A DNA stretch of 64,000 nucleotides from Pseudomonas sp. WS 5079 (GCF_012985465.1 NZ_JAAQWN010000011.1:1-64000), one strand, 5' to 3'; counted from the stretch's first letter, positions 8,909-17,852 are shown. Notes: generated by a model not told the origin, from the sequence alone. Translations and numbers: made by a program.

Positions 8909-10887
8909 CAGGCCGCACCGCGCCAGCTGTTGATCCGCGCCAGGACATTGGCCGGCACTTCAAAACGGCGGCGGTTGAGGATCATCCCGTCGACTTTGCC
9001 GAACGCGGTGGTCAGCAGCGACAGGGCGTTCTCGATGGTCGGCACGGTGCTGGTGCGGGCTTCGATCACCAGCACAATCTGCTCGGCGCGGCGCAGGGTG
9101 AGGAACGCCTGCGGGTTGGACGACAGGGCCGAGGCGTCCAGCAGCAACACTTCACCGGGCTTCGGCGCTTCGGTGCCGTTGACCGAGACCCGGTGGCCGC
9201 GCTCTTCGAGCAGGCGCTTGAGTTGCTCGATGATAAAGCTCACGCCTTCGCCATGCCGTGCCGAGGTCAGGCCAAGGGCAAAGCCCTCGCTGGCGATGCG
9301 CTCGGCGGGTAGCAGGCTGTAGAGGCGATAGATGCTGGCGGTGAGGGCTGCCGGCGTCGCGTGTTGCACATCGGGAATGCTGCTCCACAGCGGTACACCG
9401 AACACTTCCTGCAAGCGCGCACCATCGTGGATGCGCTGGTCCAGCAGGTACAGCACGTAGATGGTCAGCAAGCCGACGGCCAGGCCGGCAGGAATGGTGA
9501 ACAACAGAATCAGCAGGCTCTTGGGAAACACGCGCGCCGGGTTGAGGGTGGCGTGCTCGATCAGGGCGATGTTGCTGATCTGGCTGCTGTCCAGCTCGTG
9601 GTCGATGCGTGCCTGTTCGAGGTTTTCCGAGTACAGCGCGTAGCTTTTCTCGGCGGTGCGCAGTTGCTGGGTGAGCTTGTTCAGCTCAGGTTCATCGGTC
9701 ATCGCCTGGTCACGCTGGGCGCGCAGTTCGGCGAGGGTCTTCTCGTAGTTCTCGATTTCCCCGGCCAGTTTGCGCTCCTGCAACTGGGCATCGATGATCT
9801 GTTGCTTGACGTTGATTACCAGGCTGTTGGGCGCGGTGTTTTGCGAGCGTTCCAGGCGTGTCGCTTCCTGGGCGCTGAGGTCTTGCATGTCGCGGATGTT
9901 CTGCTCGATCTGGTTGACCTGCGGCGTGCCCGGCAGGTAGGTGCGCAGCAGGCGCGCGCGTTCCACTTGCAGGGCATTGAGCTGGCGCTTGAGGTCAAGC
10001 TGGGTCGGGTTGAGGCTGGTTTCCCGGGCCGTCACCACTTCCGCTGGCTGGTTCTTGATCTGCTGGCTGGCGTTGGCCAGGAAGCTGCGGATCCCCGCGA
10101 TCTGGTTTTGTGCGGTGACCTTGGCGTCGGTGACGCGGTCGATCTGGTTGGTCAGGTTTTTCAGGCGCGCGTCTACGCTGATCGAGTCGATCTGCTTCAA
10201 GCGGCCCTGCAGTTGATCCTTGAGCCCCTGGATATTGGTGGCGACCTTGGTGCGCTCGGCTTCATAGAAGGTGTGCAGGCTCTTGCGCCCAAGAATCCGT
10301 GCGCGTTCTTCGAGGTAGGCATCGACCCAGGTCTCGACGACTTTTTGCGCGATGACCGGATCATCCCAGGTGAAGGAAATCTCGATCACCGAGGAGCCCG
10401 GTTCGTGGCCGGCTTCGAAGTTCTTCTCCAGCTTGGTCGCCAGGCGTTCCAGCGGGCTTTGCTTCTCGGCCAGGCCGACGAATTGCAGGACGCTGCGCAC
10501 CGCATCCAGTACTTCACCGGCGGCTTTCTTGACGTAGAACTTGGTGACTTTCCAGAAGCCCTGTGGCGGCTCGGACGTCATTGCCAGGTAGCGCTCGGCA
10601 ACGATATGCACGATGGGCCGGCCGGTGAGCATCTTCTCCTCATCGACGATCGGGTCGTGCTGGGTGCTGGGCGCAATCAGCGTCTGGCGGTTGGCGGCTT
10701 CGATCGGCAACGTGGTGTTGTCCCGTCCTGGCTTGACCAGCAAGCGCGCGTCGGACTCGTAGCGAGCCGGCAACAGGAAGGCACCCAACACGGCCACCAC
10801 AATCGTGGTGATCACAGCCAGTTTGAATTCGCGGCGGAAGATGAAAAACAGCCGCAAAAGGTCGCGTAGAGAGCGGATTTCGATCAC
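8908..10887 (-). CDS. pslE: PslE-like polysaccharide co-polymerase (Wzc/GumC family)
   Basis: A 659-residue inner-membrane protein with two transmembrane segments (about residues 25-42 and 440-460) flanking a long periplasmic coiled-coil region, the Wzz/GumC fold that sets chain length and couples to the outer-membrane exporter. A cytoplasmic domain follows that resembles bacterial tyrosine kinases. Where a Walker A motif is expected the sequence is SARHGEGVSF, with no lysine, so kinase activity is unlikely. The start is GTG at 10887 with a good ribosome site (GGAGTGATCCT) just upstream; no ATG fits. A 76-bp gap separates it from pslD, the widest in the operon after pslA. Confidence 0.87.
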   Translation of the reverse strand: MIEIRSLRDLLRLFFIFRREFKLAVITTIVVAVLGAFLLPARYESDARLLVKPGRDNTTLPIEAANRQTLIAPSTQHDPIVDEEKMLTGRPIVHIVAERYLAMTSEPPQGFWKVTKFYVKKAAGEVLDAVRSVLQFVGLAEKQSPLERLATKLEKNFEAGHEPGSSVIEISFTWDDPVIAQKVVETWVDAYLEERARILGRKSLHTFYEAERTKVATNIQGLKDQLQGRLKQIDSISVDARLKNLTNQIDRVTDAKVTAQNQIAGIRSFLANASQQIKNQPAEVVTARETSLNPTQLDLKRQLNALQVERARLLRTYLPGTPQVNQIEQNIRDMQDLSAQEATRLERSQNTAPNSLVINVKQQIIDAQLQERKLAGEIENYEKTLAELRAQRDQAMTDEPELNKLTQQLRTAEKSYALYSENLEQARIDHELDSSQISNIALIEHATLNPARVFPKSLLILLFTIPAGLAVGLLTIYVLYLLDQRIHDGARLQEVFGVPLWSSIPDVQHATPAALTASIYRLYSLLPAERIASEGFALGLTSARHGEGVSFIIEQLKRLLEERGHRVSVNGTEAPKPGEVLLLDASALSSNPQAFLTLRRAEQIVLVIEARTSTVPTIENALSLLTTAFGKVDGMILNRRRFEVPANVLARINSWRGAA

Positions 10888-10963
10888 AGGATCACTCCAT
10901 TGAATATGTGGTGTACGCCAGACGGGAACAGTCGGTTCGAGTGATACGAAGCCTGGTCCATAA

Positions 10964-11785
10964 TCATTGGCCTGCGTTGATGACTGGGTTGTTGTAGATG
11001 GTGTTGCCGCTGTTCTTCACGCCACTGTCGTTGAGGTCGTAGTTCAAGCCCACACCAATGCCCTTGTTGATCGGGAACAGGCGGGTGAAGTACATGTCCA
11101 CCGCTTCCACGGTGGCGCCGATGCCCGACTGCGGCACGTAGATCAGGTCGCCACGTTGCAGGGCCACCCGAGGGTGATTGGGATCGGTCAGCATGCTGTT
11201 CAAACTGATGAAGTAGGTCTTGTACTTGCCATCCGGGCCGGTACGCATCAGGGCCACGTTGGAGGCGTCCGCCGAGGCCAGCACGCCGCCGGAGCTGAGC
11301 AACGCCTGCTCCACACTGACATTACCCGCCAGGTCGAAAAACGCCGGGTTCGGCACCGCACCGCCGATAAACACCTTGTTGCTCGGGGCGCTGGCGATGT
11401 TCACCGTCACTGCCGGTTCGCGGTAGATGCGCTTGTACTTGTCGGTGATTTCCTTGCCCAGGTCTTCCGGCGTGCGCAATGCCGCCTTGACCCGACCGAT
11501 GTTGGGGATGGAGATCACGCCGTCGGGGCGCACGACAAATACCGTCATGTCGTCGGCCGCCGCCGGCTCCTGGGCATCACGCACGATGCGCAACAGGTCG
11601 CCACTCTGGATCAGCACCTGCGGGGGCGGCAGGTCGGCCAAGGTCAGCGCCGCCTGGTGGCCGGCCTTGAGCGTGTTGTTGTCAGGAAGCGGCACCCGCG
11701 CAGGGGTCGAACAACCAGCCAGCCAGATCGAGGCACTCAACAGGCTGAACAGGGTAAGACGGGAACGTCGGTTGGTAGTCTTCAT
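10964..11785 (-). CDS. pslD: PslD-like outer-membrane polysaccharide export lipoprotein (Wza family)
   Basis: A 273-residue protein with a lipoprotein signal peptide ending in the lipobox LAGC (cysteine about residue 25), so it is anchored to the outer membrane or its periplasmic face. The mature part has the polysaccharide export (Poly_export) domain with the stretch IQSGDLLRIVRDAQ, followed by SLBB-type repeats (VFIGGAVPNPAFF, GDLIYVPQSG). It would form the exit channel for Psl in partnership with PslE. The ATG at 11785 gives the signal peptide directly. It is separated from pslC by only 6 bp. Confidence 0.88.
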   Translation of the reverse strand: MKTTNRRSRLTLFSLLSASIWLAGCSTPARVPLPDNNTLKAGHQAALTLADLPPPQVLIQSGDLLRIVRDAQEPAAADDMTVFVVRPDGVISIPNIGRVKAALRTPEDLGKEITDKYKRIYREPAVTVNIASAPSNKVFIGGAVPNPAFFDLAGNVSVEQALLSSGGVLASADASNVALMRTGPDGKYKTYFISLNSMLTDPNHPRVALQRGDLIYVPQSGIGATVEAVDMYFTRLFPINKGIGVGLNYDLNDSGVKNSGNTIYNNPVINAGQ

Positions 11786-11791
11786 GACGGC

Positions 11792-12703
11792 TCAAGTCCA
11801 GTAGGTGGAAAACATGCCCAGGCGCTGCTTGAGCGACTTGGGCAGGTAGCGTTCAAGGTGGCCGAGGCGATAGCCCAGCAATTTAAAGGCACTGCGCACC
11901 ACCACTTCGGGGGCGCGGTGCAAGGCGTTGGCCTCGCGCAAGGCACGTAATTCGGCCAGTACATAGCGTTTACCTTCACCGCCGGCGTCGCCAAACGCCT
12001 GGCGAATCCATGGCTCGCGGCCGTAGAACACACCAATGTCGAAGTAGCGGTGAAATTCATCCATGAGTCGGTAATCGTGGGAGTGATAAACCCGGGCGCT
12101 GGCGGCGTACTGCACCTTCCAGCCCGCCAGCAGCAGGCGCGCGGCGACGTAGGCGTCTTCGCTGCCGATCACATCGGCAGGAAAGCCGCCCACGGCCTCT
12201 AGGGCGCTGCGCCGGTACACGGAAAACGAATCGGAGCTAAAGCAGGTCTTGATCCCCAACTGCGGCGCATCGGCTAGGCTTTTGCTGCGGCTGTTGGCCG
12301 GGTAGTTGAAGTGCCGCGACTGCGCGCCCAGCACTCCCGCACCGGGGTGCGGCAGCTGCCGGCCATAGGCGACGCCGTTGAGTGGGTCCAGTTGCAGCTC
12401 GGCGAGCAGGTTGGCGAAGGTCTCGGGCTCGGCCGGGATCGCATCCTGGGTCATCACGATCAGCGCATCGCCACCCACGTGCTCGCTGGCCCAGCGCCGG
12501 GTGCCGCCGTGGTTGAAGTCGCGGGCGGCGATCACTTCGACACGCGCGCCAAACTCGCGAAAGCGCGCCACCGTGTCATCGCTCGAGGCGCTGTCCACTA
12601 CCAGCATTGCGTCGGGTTGCAGGGTCTGCATGCACAGCGCCGGCAGCAGCCGGTCGAGGTGGCCGGCGGCGTTGCGGGTCGGGATGATCAGGGACGTACG
12701 CAT
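11792..12703 (-). CDS. pslC: PslC-like GT2 glycosyltransferase
   Basis: A 303-residue GT-A fold family-2 glycosyltransferase. Residues 1-16 (MRTSLIIPTRNAAGHL) form the first nucleotide-binding strand, DSASSDDT (about 36-43) is the typical acidic loop, and VMTQDAIPAE (about 83-92) carries the metal-binding aspartate. The ATG overlaps the pslB stop by one base. Expected role: transfer of a hexose, probably from GDP-mannose or UDP-glucose, onto the growing lipid-linked Psl unit. Confidence 0.85.
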   Translation of the reverse strand: MRTSLIIPTRNAAGHLDRLLPALCMQTLQPDAMLVVDSASSDDTVARFREFGARVEVIAARDFNHGGTRRWASEHVGGDALIVMTQDAIPAEPETFANLLAELQLDPLNGVAYGRQLPHPGAGVLGAQSRHFNYPANSRSKSLADAPQLGIKTCFSSDSFSVYRRSALEAVGGFPADVIGSEDAYVAARLLLAGWKVQYAASARVYHSHDYRLMDEFHRYFDIGVFYGREPWIRQAFGDAGGEGKRYVLAELRALREANALHRAPEVVVRSAFKLLGYRLGHLERYLPKSLKQRLGMFSTYWT

Positions 12704-14166
12704 CAGGGCTTGGGCTCGCTGGCGGGCGCACGGCCGTAGATGTCATCGAAGCGCACAATGTCGTCTTCGCCCAGGTATTCGCCGCTCTGCACCTCGATCA
12801 TCACCAGGTCGATGATGCCGGGGTTGGTCAGGCGGTGTTTGTGCCCGGCGGGAATATAGGTGGACTCGTTCATGTTGAGCAGGATCTCGCGCTCGCCATT
12901 GGTGATCATTGCCGCGCCGCTGACCACTACCCAGTGTTCGCTGCGGTGATGGTGCATTTGCAACGACAGCGAGCCCTTGGGCTTGACCACGATGCGCTTG
13001 ATCTTGAAGCGCGTGCTTTCCTCCAGCACCGTGTACGTGCCCCAGGGCCGGGTGACGGTGCGGTGCAGGCTGAACGCGGGATGATTCTGGCGCTTGAGTT
13101 CGGCAACGATATGGCGCACATCCTGGCTGCGGTTGGCGTCGGCAATCAGGAGGGCGTCGGGGGTGTCGACGATGATCAGGTCACGCACCCCGACCGCGCC
13201 CAATACGCGCTTGGGCGAGTCGATATAGCAGTTGTGCACGTCGTGCAGGATCGCTTCGCCATTGATCTGGTTGCCGTTGTCGTCGCTGGGGGTCAGCTGG
13301 CGCAGGGCTTCCCAGGAGCCGATATCGCTCCAGCCGATGTCACACGGCACTACGGCAACCTGGGCGGATTTCTCCATCAGGGCCACGTCGATGGAGATGT
13401 CCGGCGCGGTGCCAAAGCCTTGCGGGTTCAGTTCGCGCTGGCGGCTGCTGTTGTTTTGCAGGCTGGTGCTGTGTTCCAGCGCCGCCTTGGCTGCGTCCAG
13501 CACGGCCGGGGCGTGGGTCGCCAGCTCTTCGAGCAGGGTGGCGGCCTTGAAGCAGAACATCCCGGCATTCCACAGGTGCTTGCCGCCGTCGAGGTAGCCT
13601 TGGGCGGTGGCCAGGTCGGGTTTTTCGACGAAGCGCTGGACACGGAAACCCTGGGCCAGCGCCGGGCCTTGTTCGATATAGCCAAAGCCGGTCTCGGGGC
13701 GGTCGGGCTGGATGCCGAAGGTCACCAGGTAACCCGCTTCGGCCAATTCGCGGGCCTGGGCCACGGCCTTGGCGAAGGCGTTTTCATCGAGGATCAGGTG
13801 GTCGGCCGGCATCACCAGCAATTGCGCATCGTCGCCGAAAAACTCCTGCACATGCAGGGCAGCGACCGCGATGGCCGCAGCCGTGTTGCGGCCGAACGGT
13901 TCCAGCAGCAAATCCAGGCCCAGGTGGGCGGTGTTGACTGCGCGGTAATCGTCGAGGGTGCGAAACAGCAGGTCGCGGTTGGTCACCGTCAGCACGCTGT
14001 CGACCCCCGGCAGGCGGCTGGCGCGCAGGAAAGTTTTCTGCAACAGGCTCTGGTCGTCGCGCATGCGCATGAACGGCTTGGGCATGTTCTGCCGCGAAAC
14101 CGGCCACAGCCGCGTGCCCGAGCCACCGGAGATGATGCAGGGAATCAATCCGTTGAGGGTGTTCAT
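12703..14166 (-). CDS. pslB: PslB, bifunctional mannose-6-phosphate isomerase / mannose-1-phosphate guanylyltransferase
   Basis: A 487-residue type II PMI/GMP enzyme. The N-terminal guanylyltransferase domain has the nucleotide motif SGGSGTRLWPVSRQNMPKPF (about residues 12-31) and FVEKPD (about 175-180). The C-terminal cupin domain carries the isomerase motif RPWGTYTVLEE, followed by MHHHRSEHWVVV with its metal-binding histidines. It makes GDP-mannose from fructose-6-phosphate with a mutase, feeding Psl and possibly alginate. A TTG codon at 14169 could extend it by one residue, but the ATG at 14166 overlaps the pslA stop (TGATG) and is preferred. Confidence 0.92.
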   Translation of the reverse strand: MNTLNGLIPCIISGGSGTRLWPVSRQNMPKPFMRMRDDQSLLQKTFLRASRLPGVDSVLTVTNRDLLFRTLDDYRAVNTAHLGLDLLLEPFGRNTAAAIAVAALHVQEFFGDDAQLLVMPADHLILDENAFAKAVAQARELAEAGYLVTFGIQPDRPETGFGYIEQGPALAQGFRVQRFVEKPDLATAQGYLDGGKHLWNAGMFCFKAATLLEELATHAPAVLDAAKAALEHSTSLQNNSSRQRELNPQGFGTAPDISIDVALMEKSAQVAVVPCDIGWSDIGSWEALRQLTPSDDNGNQINGEAILHDVHNCYIDSPKRVLGAVGVRDLIIVDTPDALLIADANRSQDVRHIVAELKRQNHPAFSLHRTVTRPWGTYTVLEESTRFKIKRIVVKPKGSLSLQMHHHRSEHWVVVSGAAMITNGEREILLNMNESTYIPAGHKHRLTNPGIIDLVMIEVQSGEYLGEDDIVRFDDIYGRAPASEPKP

Positions 14167-15542
14167 CAATAGACTTCCTTGGTGGAAAGGACGGCCGGGA
14201 CCGTCATGAAAACGATGTACAGGTCAAACCACACCGACCATTTGGCGATGTATTCCAGGTCGTATTCGACCCGTTTCTGAATCTTGAACAGGGTGTCGGT
14301 TTCACCCCGGTAGCCATTGATCTGCGCCCAGCCGGTGATGCCCGGCTTGACTCGGTGCCGCGAGCTGTACTCGCTGACGGCTTCCTCGAACGGAATCCCG
14401 GCGGCCTTGGTGGCGGTGGCATGGGGGCGCGGACCGACCATCGACATATTGCCCAGCAGCACATTGAACAGTTGCGGCAGCTCGTCGATGCTGGTCTTGC
14501 GAATGATTCGCCCGACACGGGTGATACGTGGGTCGCGGCGGGTGGTCTGGCACTCGGCGTTGAAATCGCTCTGGTCGACGTACATCGAGCGGAACTTGAA
14601 CACCCGGATCAGGTTGTCGTTATAGCCGTAGCGCTTCTGGCGAAACAGCACCGGGCCCTTGGAGTCGAGCTTGATGGCAATGGCGGTCACCACCATGATC
14701 GGCGACAACAGCAGCAGGCCGGCGCTGGCCAACAGCAGGTCTTCACAGCGCTTGATAAAGGGTGACCAACCGCGCAGCGGCAGTTGCGAGGTGTTGAACA
14801 TCAGGATGCCGCCGACATCGGTGATGCGGTTATGGCCATAGCGCAGGGCGGCCATGTCCGGCACCAGCATGACGTTGACCGACATCTGCCGCAGGCGCTT
14901 GACCAGCCCGTTGATGCGCTGCTCGGCGGCCCAGGGCAGGGTGATCATCACCTGGTTGACCTGTTCGGACCTGATCAGTTTTTCCAGGTCGCGGGTGTTG
15001 CCCAGCAACGGCAGGTTGCTCAATTCCTTGGGGATGCGTTCGGTGCGGTCGTCGATAAAACCGATCAGGCCGGAGCGGATGTCACTGTTGCGCGACAGGT
15101 GTTCGGCCACATGGATGGCGGTGTCGGTAAAGCCGAGGATCACCGTGCGCTGCAGGAACTTGCCGTTCTTCATCAGGTTGCGATACAGGCGCAGCATCAG
15201 GATGCGTTCCACGCCAAACAGGATCAGGCTCAGGCTGAACCAGAACATCAGGTTGCGCGGGCTCAACTGCGGGAACAGCAGCAGGATCTGGTACATGAAC
15301 AGCAGGATGCAAAACGCCGAGATCCACGCGACCAACATCACGCGAAAACGCAGGCGGTTGCTGAACAGGTCCTCGGAGTACACCCCCAGGGCCTGGAACA
15401 GAATGATGGTCAGGATCGCAAAAAACAGCAGCAGGCCCAGGTAGTGACCACGCATTTGCGGGTCGACCGGATCCGGGTAGAACAACAGGATCATCGCCGG
15501 CAGGACTGCCGTCAGGCCGTGGATTAATTTGACGAAAACCAC
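14166..15542 (-). CDS. pslA: PslA, undecaprenyl-phosphate sugar-1-phosphate transferase
   Basis: A 458-residue polyprenyl glycosylphosphotransferase of the WbaP/WcaJ type. It has about four N-terminal membrane spans, a Rossmann-like central region, a further membrane span (LLLASAGLLLLSPIMVVTAI), and the catalytic domain with FKFRSMYVD, DPRITRVGRIIRKTSIDELPQ and NMSMVGPRP. It starts the Psl repeat by moving a sugar phosphate, probably glucose, to undecaprenyl phosphate, and is the first gene of the operon. The start is uncertain: in the 60 bp after the upstream in-frame stop the only ordinary start codon is GTG at 15542, and no strong ribosome site is visible. Confidence 0.87.
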   Translation of the reverse strand: MVFVKLIHGLTAVLPAMILLFYPDPVDPQMRGHYLGLLLFFAILTIILFQALGVYSEDLFSNRLRFRVMLVAWISAFCILLFMYQILLLFPQLSPRNLMFWFSLSLILFGVERILMLRLYRNLMKNGKFLQRTVILGFTDTAIHVAEHLSRNSDIRSGLIGFIDDRTERIPKELSNLPLLGNTRDLEKLIRSEQVNQVMITLPWAAEQRINGLVKRLRQMSVNVMLVPDMAALRYGHNRITDVGGILMFNTSQLPLRGWSPFIKRCEDLLLASAGLLLLSPIMVVTAIAIKLDSKGPVLFRQKRYGYNDNLIRVFKFRSMYVDQSDFNAECQTTRRDPRITRVGRIIRKTSIDELPQLFNVLLGNMSMVGPRPHATATKAAGIPFEEAVSEYSSRHRVKPGITGWAQINGYRGETDTLFKIQKRVEYDLEYIAKWSVWFDLYIVFMTVPAVLSTKEVY

Positions 15543-15818
15543 AAAGAATTCAACAAAACCGGTACGAGTCAGAAACAGGCTGACGACTTCTCACGCATAA
15601 ATCATCCCTCAATACACCACCAGGACTTCCCTGTTCGTTTGCTCATCCATAAGGCAGGTCTGCTTTATAAGTGGTGCAAGGCGAACGACTGCTTTCACTG
15701 GGTAACGCGCAATTGCCTGTCTGGGCGCAGGCTGTTGCGAAGTAATGTCTAAATGATGGCTCCTTTTGATTTTCTCGTCAAGGTTTTGACTTTTTCCATG
15801 AGTCTAGCCGTCTAGTGT

Positions 15819-15837
15819 CATAAGATACTCTTATGAT
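15819..15837. promoter_or_regulatory. Palindrome TCATAAGA-tac-TCTTATGA, candidate operator
   Basis: A perfect inverted repeat with 8-bp arms and a 3-bp spacer sits in the AT-rich middle of the pslA/lysE divergent region, about 280 bp upstream of pslA and 10 bp before a TTGACA hexamer on the plus strand. Its size and symmetry suit a dimeric helix-turn-helix regulator. No T-run follows in either direction, so a terminator is unlikely. The cognate regulator is unknown. Confidence 0.45.
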
Positions 15838-15846
15838 GACGGTTTG

Positions 15847-15875
15847 TTGACATATTTTGCGGTATTCTCAGATTA
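15847..15875 (+). promoter_or_regulatory. Candidate sigma-70 promoter for the LysE exporter gene
   Basis: A TTGACA hexamer at 15847-15852 is followed after 17 bp by AGATTA at 15870-15875. The -35 matches consensus fully and the -10 only in part. It lies about 180 bp upstream of the exporter start codon and just after the palindrome at 15819, which could control it. Confidence 0.3.
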
Positions 15876-16052
15876 ATCGAGAATAAGTGATGGCTTTTTG
15901 GAGTGTAGAAACAAAAGCGGGAATTATCCTGCCGGGCAGGAAAAGCTTTTTTGACGGGCTGCGCCGGCATCTGTAGGAACTCTCTGGCGGCTGCTGGCAT
16001 CTGGCCCAGGGGTGAGACTAATCTACGGTTTTCCCTGGCGGATGAGCTGAGC

Positions 16053-16682
16053 ATGATCGATCTCCCAACCCTGGCGGTTTTCTCTGGTTCCGTGCTGCTG
16101 TTGCTGCTGTCGCCCGGGCCGAACATGGCCTTTGTCATCAGTCATGGCGTGAGCTATGGCTGGCGCGGTGGGGTGGCGGCGGGGTTGGGGATCGGGGTGG
16201 CCGACCTGCTACTGACCGCACTCACCGCTACCGGTGTCACCGCGTTGGTGGCCAGTTGGCCCCCGGCGTTTGACCTGATTCGTTATGCCGGGGTGGTCTA
16301 CCTGCTGTGGCTGGCGTTCAAGACCTTGCAGAAAAAACCGTCCCTGGATACCGCCCAAGTTGTGCGGGTACGCCTGGGCGGGGTGTTTATGCGGGCCATG
16401 CTCAACAGCCTGCTCAACCCCAAGGCGCTGCTGTTTTTCATGGTGTTCCTGCCGCAGTTCGTCAAACCCGAAGCCGGCCCCATTGCCCTGCAATTGGTGC
16501 AGTTGGGTGTGGTCCTGACGCTGATTGCGGGCGTATTTCACGCGGTACTGGGGATTTTTGGCGGGGCGATCAGCCGGTTTTTCGCCGGTAGTAAAAGAAC
16601 CGCCGGCCTGCAGAAATGGGGGGTGGCCACGGTGCTGACGGTGTTGGCCGTGCGCCTGGCGGTGATGCCGCGCAGCTTGTAA
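16053..16682 (+). CDS. LysE/RhtB-family amino-acid or metabolite exporter
   Basis: A 209-residue inner-membrane protein with about six hydrophobic spans. The family motif SPGPNMAFV lies in the first span (about residues 19-27), followed by HGVSYGWRGGVAAGLGIG, and NSLLNPKALLFFMVFLPQF sits in the middle. These are standard LysE/RhtB features. It probably exports an amino acid, homoserine lactone or a similar small molecule; the substrate cannot be read. The ATG at 16053 gives the N terminus usual for the family; an in-frame start at 15951 would add a non-hydrophobic tail. It is a single gene, followed by a REP array. Confidence 0.85.
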   Translation: MIDLPTLAVFSGSVLLLLLSPGPNMAFVISHGVSYGWRGGVAAGLGIGVADLLLTALTATGVTALVASWPPAFDLIRYAGVVYLLWLAFKTLQKKPSLDTAQVVRVRLGGVFMRAMLNSLLNPKALLFFMVFLPQFVKPEAGPIALQLVQLGVVLTLIAGVFHAVLGIFGGAISRFFAGSKRTAGLQKWGVATVLTVLAVRLAVMPRSL

Positions 16683-16700
16683 ATGGCAGATGCCTCTCCT

Positions 16701-17063
16701 TGTGGGAGCGGGCTTACCCGCGATAGCGGCGGTTCAGCCATTATTTTTGGCGGCTGGTATACCGCCATCGCAGGCAAGCCAGTTCCCACCTTTGATTTGT
16801 GGTGTGGCCCAAGCTTCTGCCCCGACGCACATCCCCTGTGGGAGCGGGCTTGCCTGCGATAGCGGCAGTTCGGCCATTATTTTTGGCGGCTGGTATACCG
16901 CCATCGCAGGCAAGCCAGCTCCTACCTTTGATTTGTGGTGTGGCCCAGGCTTCTGCCCCGACGCACATCCCCTGTGGGAGCGGGCTTGCTCGCGAAAGCA
17001 GTGGGTCAGTCAACATCAATGTTTGCTGGGCCGACGTCTTCGCGAGCAAGCCAGCTCCCACAA
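16701..17063. repeat. Second REP-doublet array with the same 136-bp spacing
   Basis: The core TGTGGGAGCGGGCTT occurs at 16701, 16837 and 16973, exactly 136 bp apart. Between the cores are reverse-oriented partners (CGCAGGCAAGCCAG) and a conserved spacer with TTTGATTTGTGGTGTGGCCCA. The third unit diverges: its REP has the CTCGCGAAAGC form and pairs with CTTCGCGAGCAAGCCAGCTCCCAC ending at 17063. The array lies between the convergent 3' ends of the exporter and isonitrile hydratase genes. The 399-bp gap 16683-17081 contains nothing else that I can support. Confidence 0.9.
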
Positions 17064-17081
17064 GGGAAAAGCGTCCGGCCT

Positions 17082-17762
17082 TCAGCCCAGCCGCGCCGCC
17101 GCCCGTGCGGCAATTTCGCCCCGGGTCTTGCGTGATTCAGCGGTGCGCTTATTCGCCTCGTCCAGCACCGGCCGTGGCGCGGTGTCCGGGCGGCCGGCAT
17201 TGAAGGGCGGGGCTGGCGCATATTCAAGCTGCAATTGCACCAACTGCGCCGCCGCCTCGCCGTACAGCTCGGCGGCCAGGGTCAGGGCAAAGTCGATCCC
17301 CGCCGTGATGCCGCCCCCGGTGAACAGATTGCCGTCGCGTACTACACGCTCCTGCACCGCAGTCGCGCCCAAAGTGGCCAGCATCTCGTGATAGGCCCAA
17401 TGCGTGGTGGCCCGCCGCCCGCGCAGCAAACCCGCCGCTCCCAGCACCAGCGAGCCGGTACACACCGACGTCACATAGCGCGCGGTCTGGGATTGTGCCC
17501 GCAGAAAGTCCAGGGTCGGCTCATCTTCCATCAGCGGCCCAACCCCCGAGCCGCCCGGTACGCAGATCACGTCCAGCGTCGGGCAATGGTCGTAGGTGAT
17601 GGTCGGCGACAGCACCAACCCGCTGCTGGAAGTGATCGGCGCCAAGTCTTTCCAGATCAGGTGCAACTTTACGTCCGGCAATGACGCCAGTACGTCGTAG
17701 GGGCCGGTGAGGTCCAGTTGCTGGATGCCGGGGAACAACACAAAGCCGATCTGCAAGGTCAT
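17082..17762 (-). CDS. inhA: Isonitrile hydratase (DJ-1/PfpI family)
   Basis: A 226-residue DJ-1/PfpI-superfamily enzyme. It closely resembles, from memory, the characterised Pseudomonas putida isonitrile hydratase: the start MTLQIGFVLFPGIQQLDLTG, the elbow SVCTGS with the nucleophile cysteine at about residue 100, then THWAYHEML and GNLFTGGGITAGIDFAL. It hydrates isonitriles (R-NC) to N-substituted formamides in the cytoplasm. The gene diverges from a GlxA-type regulator 90 bp away, so that regulator is a likely controller. The physiological isonitrile is unknown here, and no isonitrile synthase was seen in the window. Confidence 0.82.
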   Translation of the reverse strand: MTLQIGFVLFPGIQQLDLTGPYDVLASLPDVKLHLIWKDLAPITSSSGLVLSPTITYDHCPTLDVICVPGGSGVGPLMEDEPTLDFLRAQSQTARYVTSVCTGSLVLGAAGLLRGRRATTHWAYHEMLATLGATAVQERVVRDGNLFTGGGITAGIDFALTLAAELYGEAAAQLVQLQLEYAPAPPFNAGRPDTAPRPVLDEANKRTAESRKTRGEIAARAAARLG

Positions 17763-17852
17763 GGTGAAACTCCAGGAGAGGGGATGGACGGCTTCACTCT
17801 AGTGGCCTAGGCTTTGGCGTATACGCCATTGAGCCCACGAATCACGCCAATC

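Larger units (their letters stand above)
15543..16052. promoter_or_regulatory. Divergent intergenic region between pslA and the LysE exporter gene
   Basis: This 510-bp stretch has no supported gene. It must hold the psl promoter (minus strand) and the promoter for the exporter gene (plus strand), because the two units diverge. It is visibly more AT-rich than the flanking genes, especially 15720-15900. It contains an 8-bp-arm palindrome at 15819-15837 and a TTGACA hexamer at 15847, listed separately. I could not pick out a convincing psl -10/-35 pair. Confidence 0.6.

Noticed and set aside
12703..14166. PslB as AlgA of an alginate operon
   Set aside because: The enzyme type is the same, but it sits second in a collinear psl operon with no alg genes nearby.
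15543..16052. Small gene in the pslA/lysE gap
   Set aside because: The only open frames are short, lack ribosome sites and do not resemble proteins; the region reads as regulatory.
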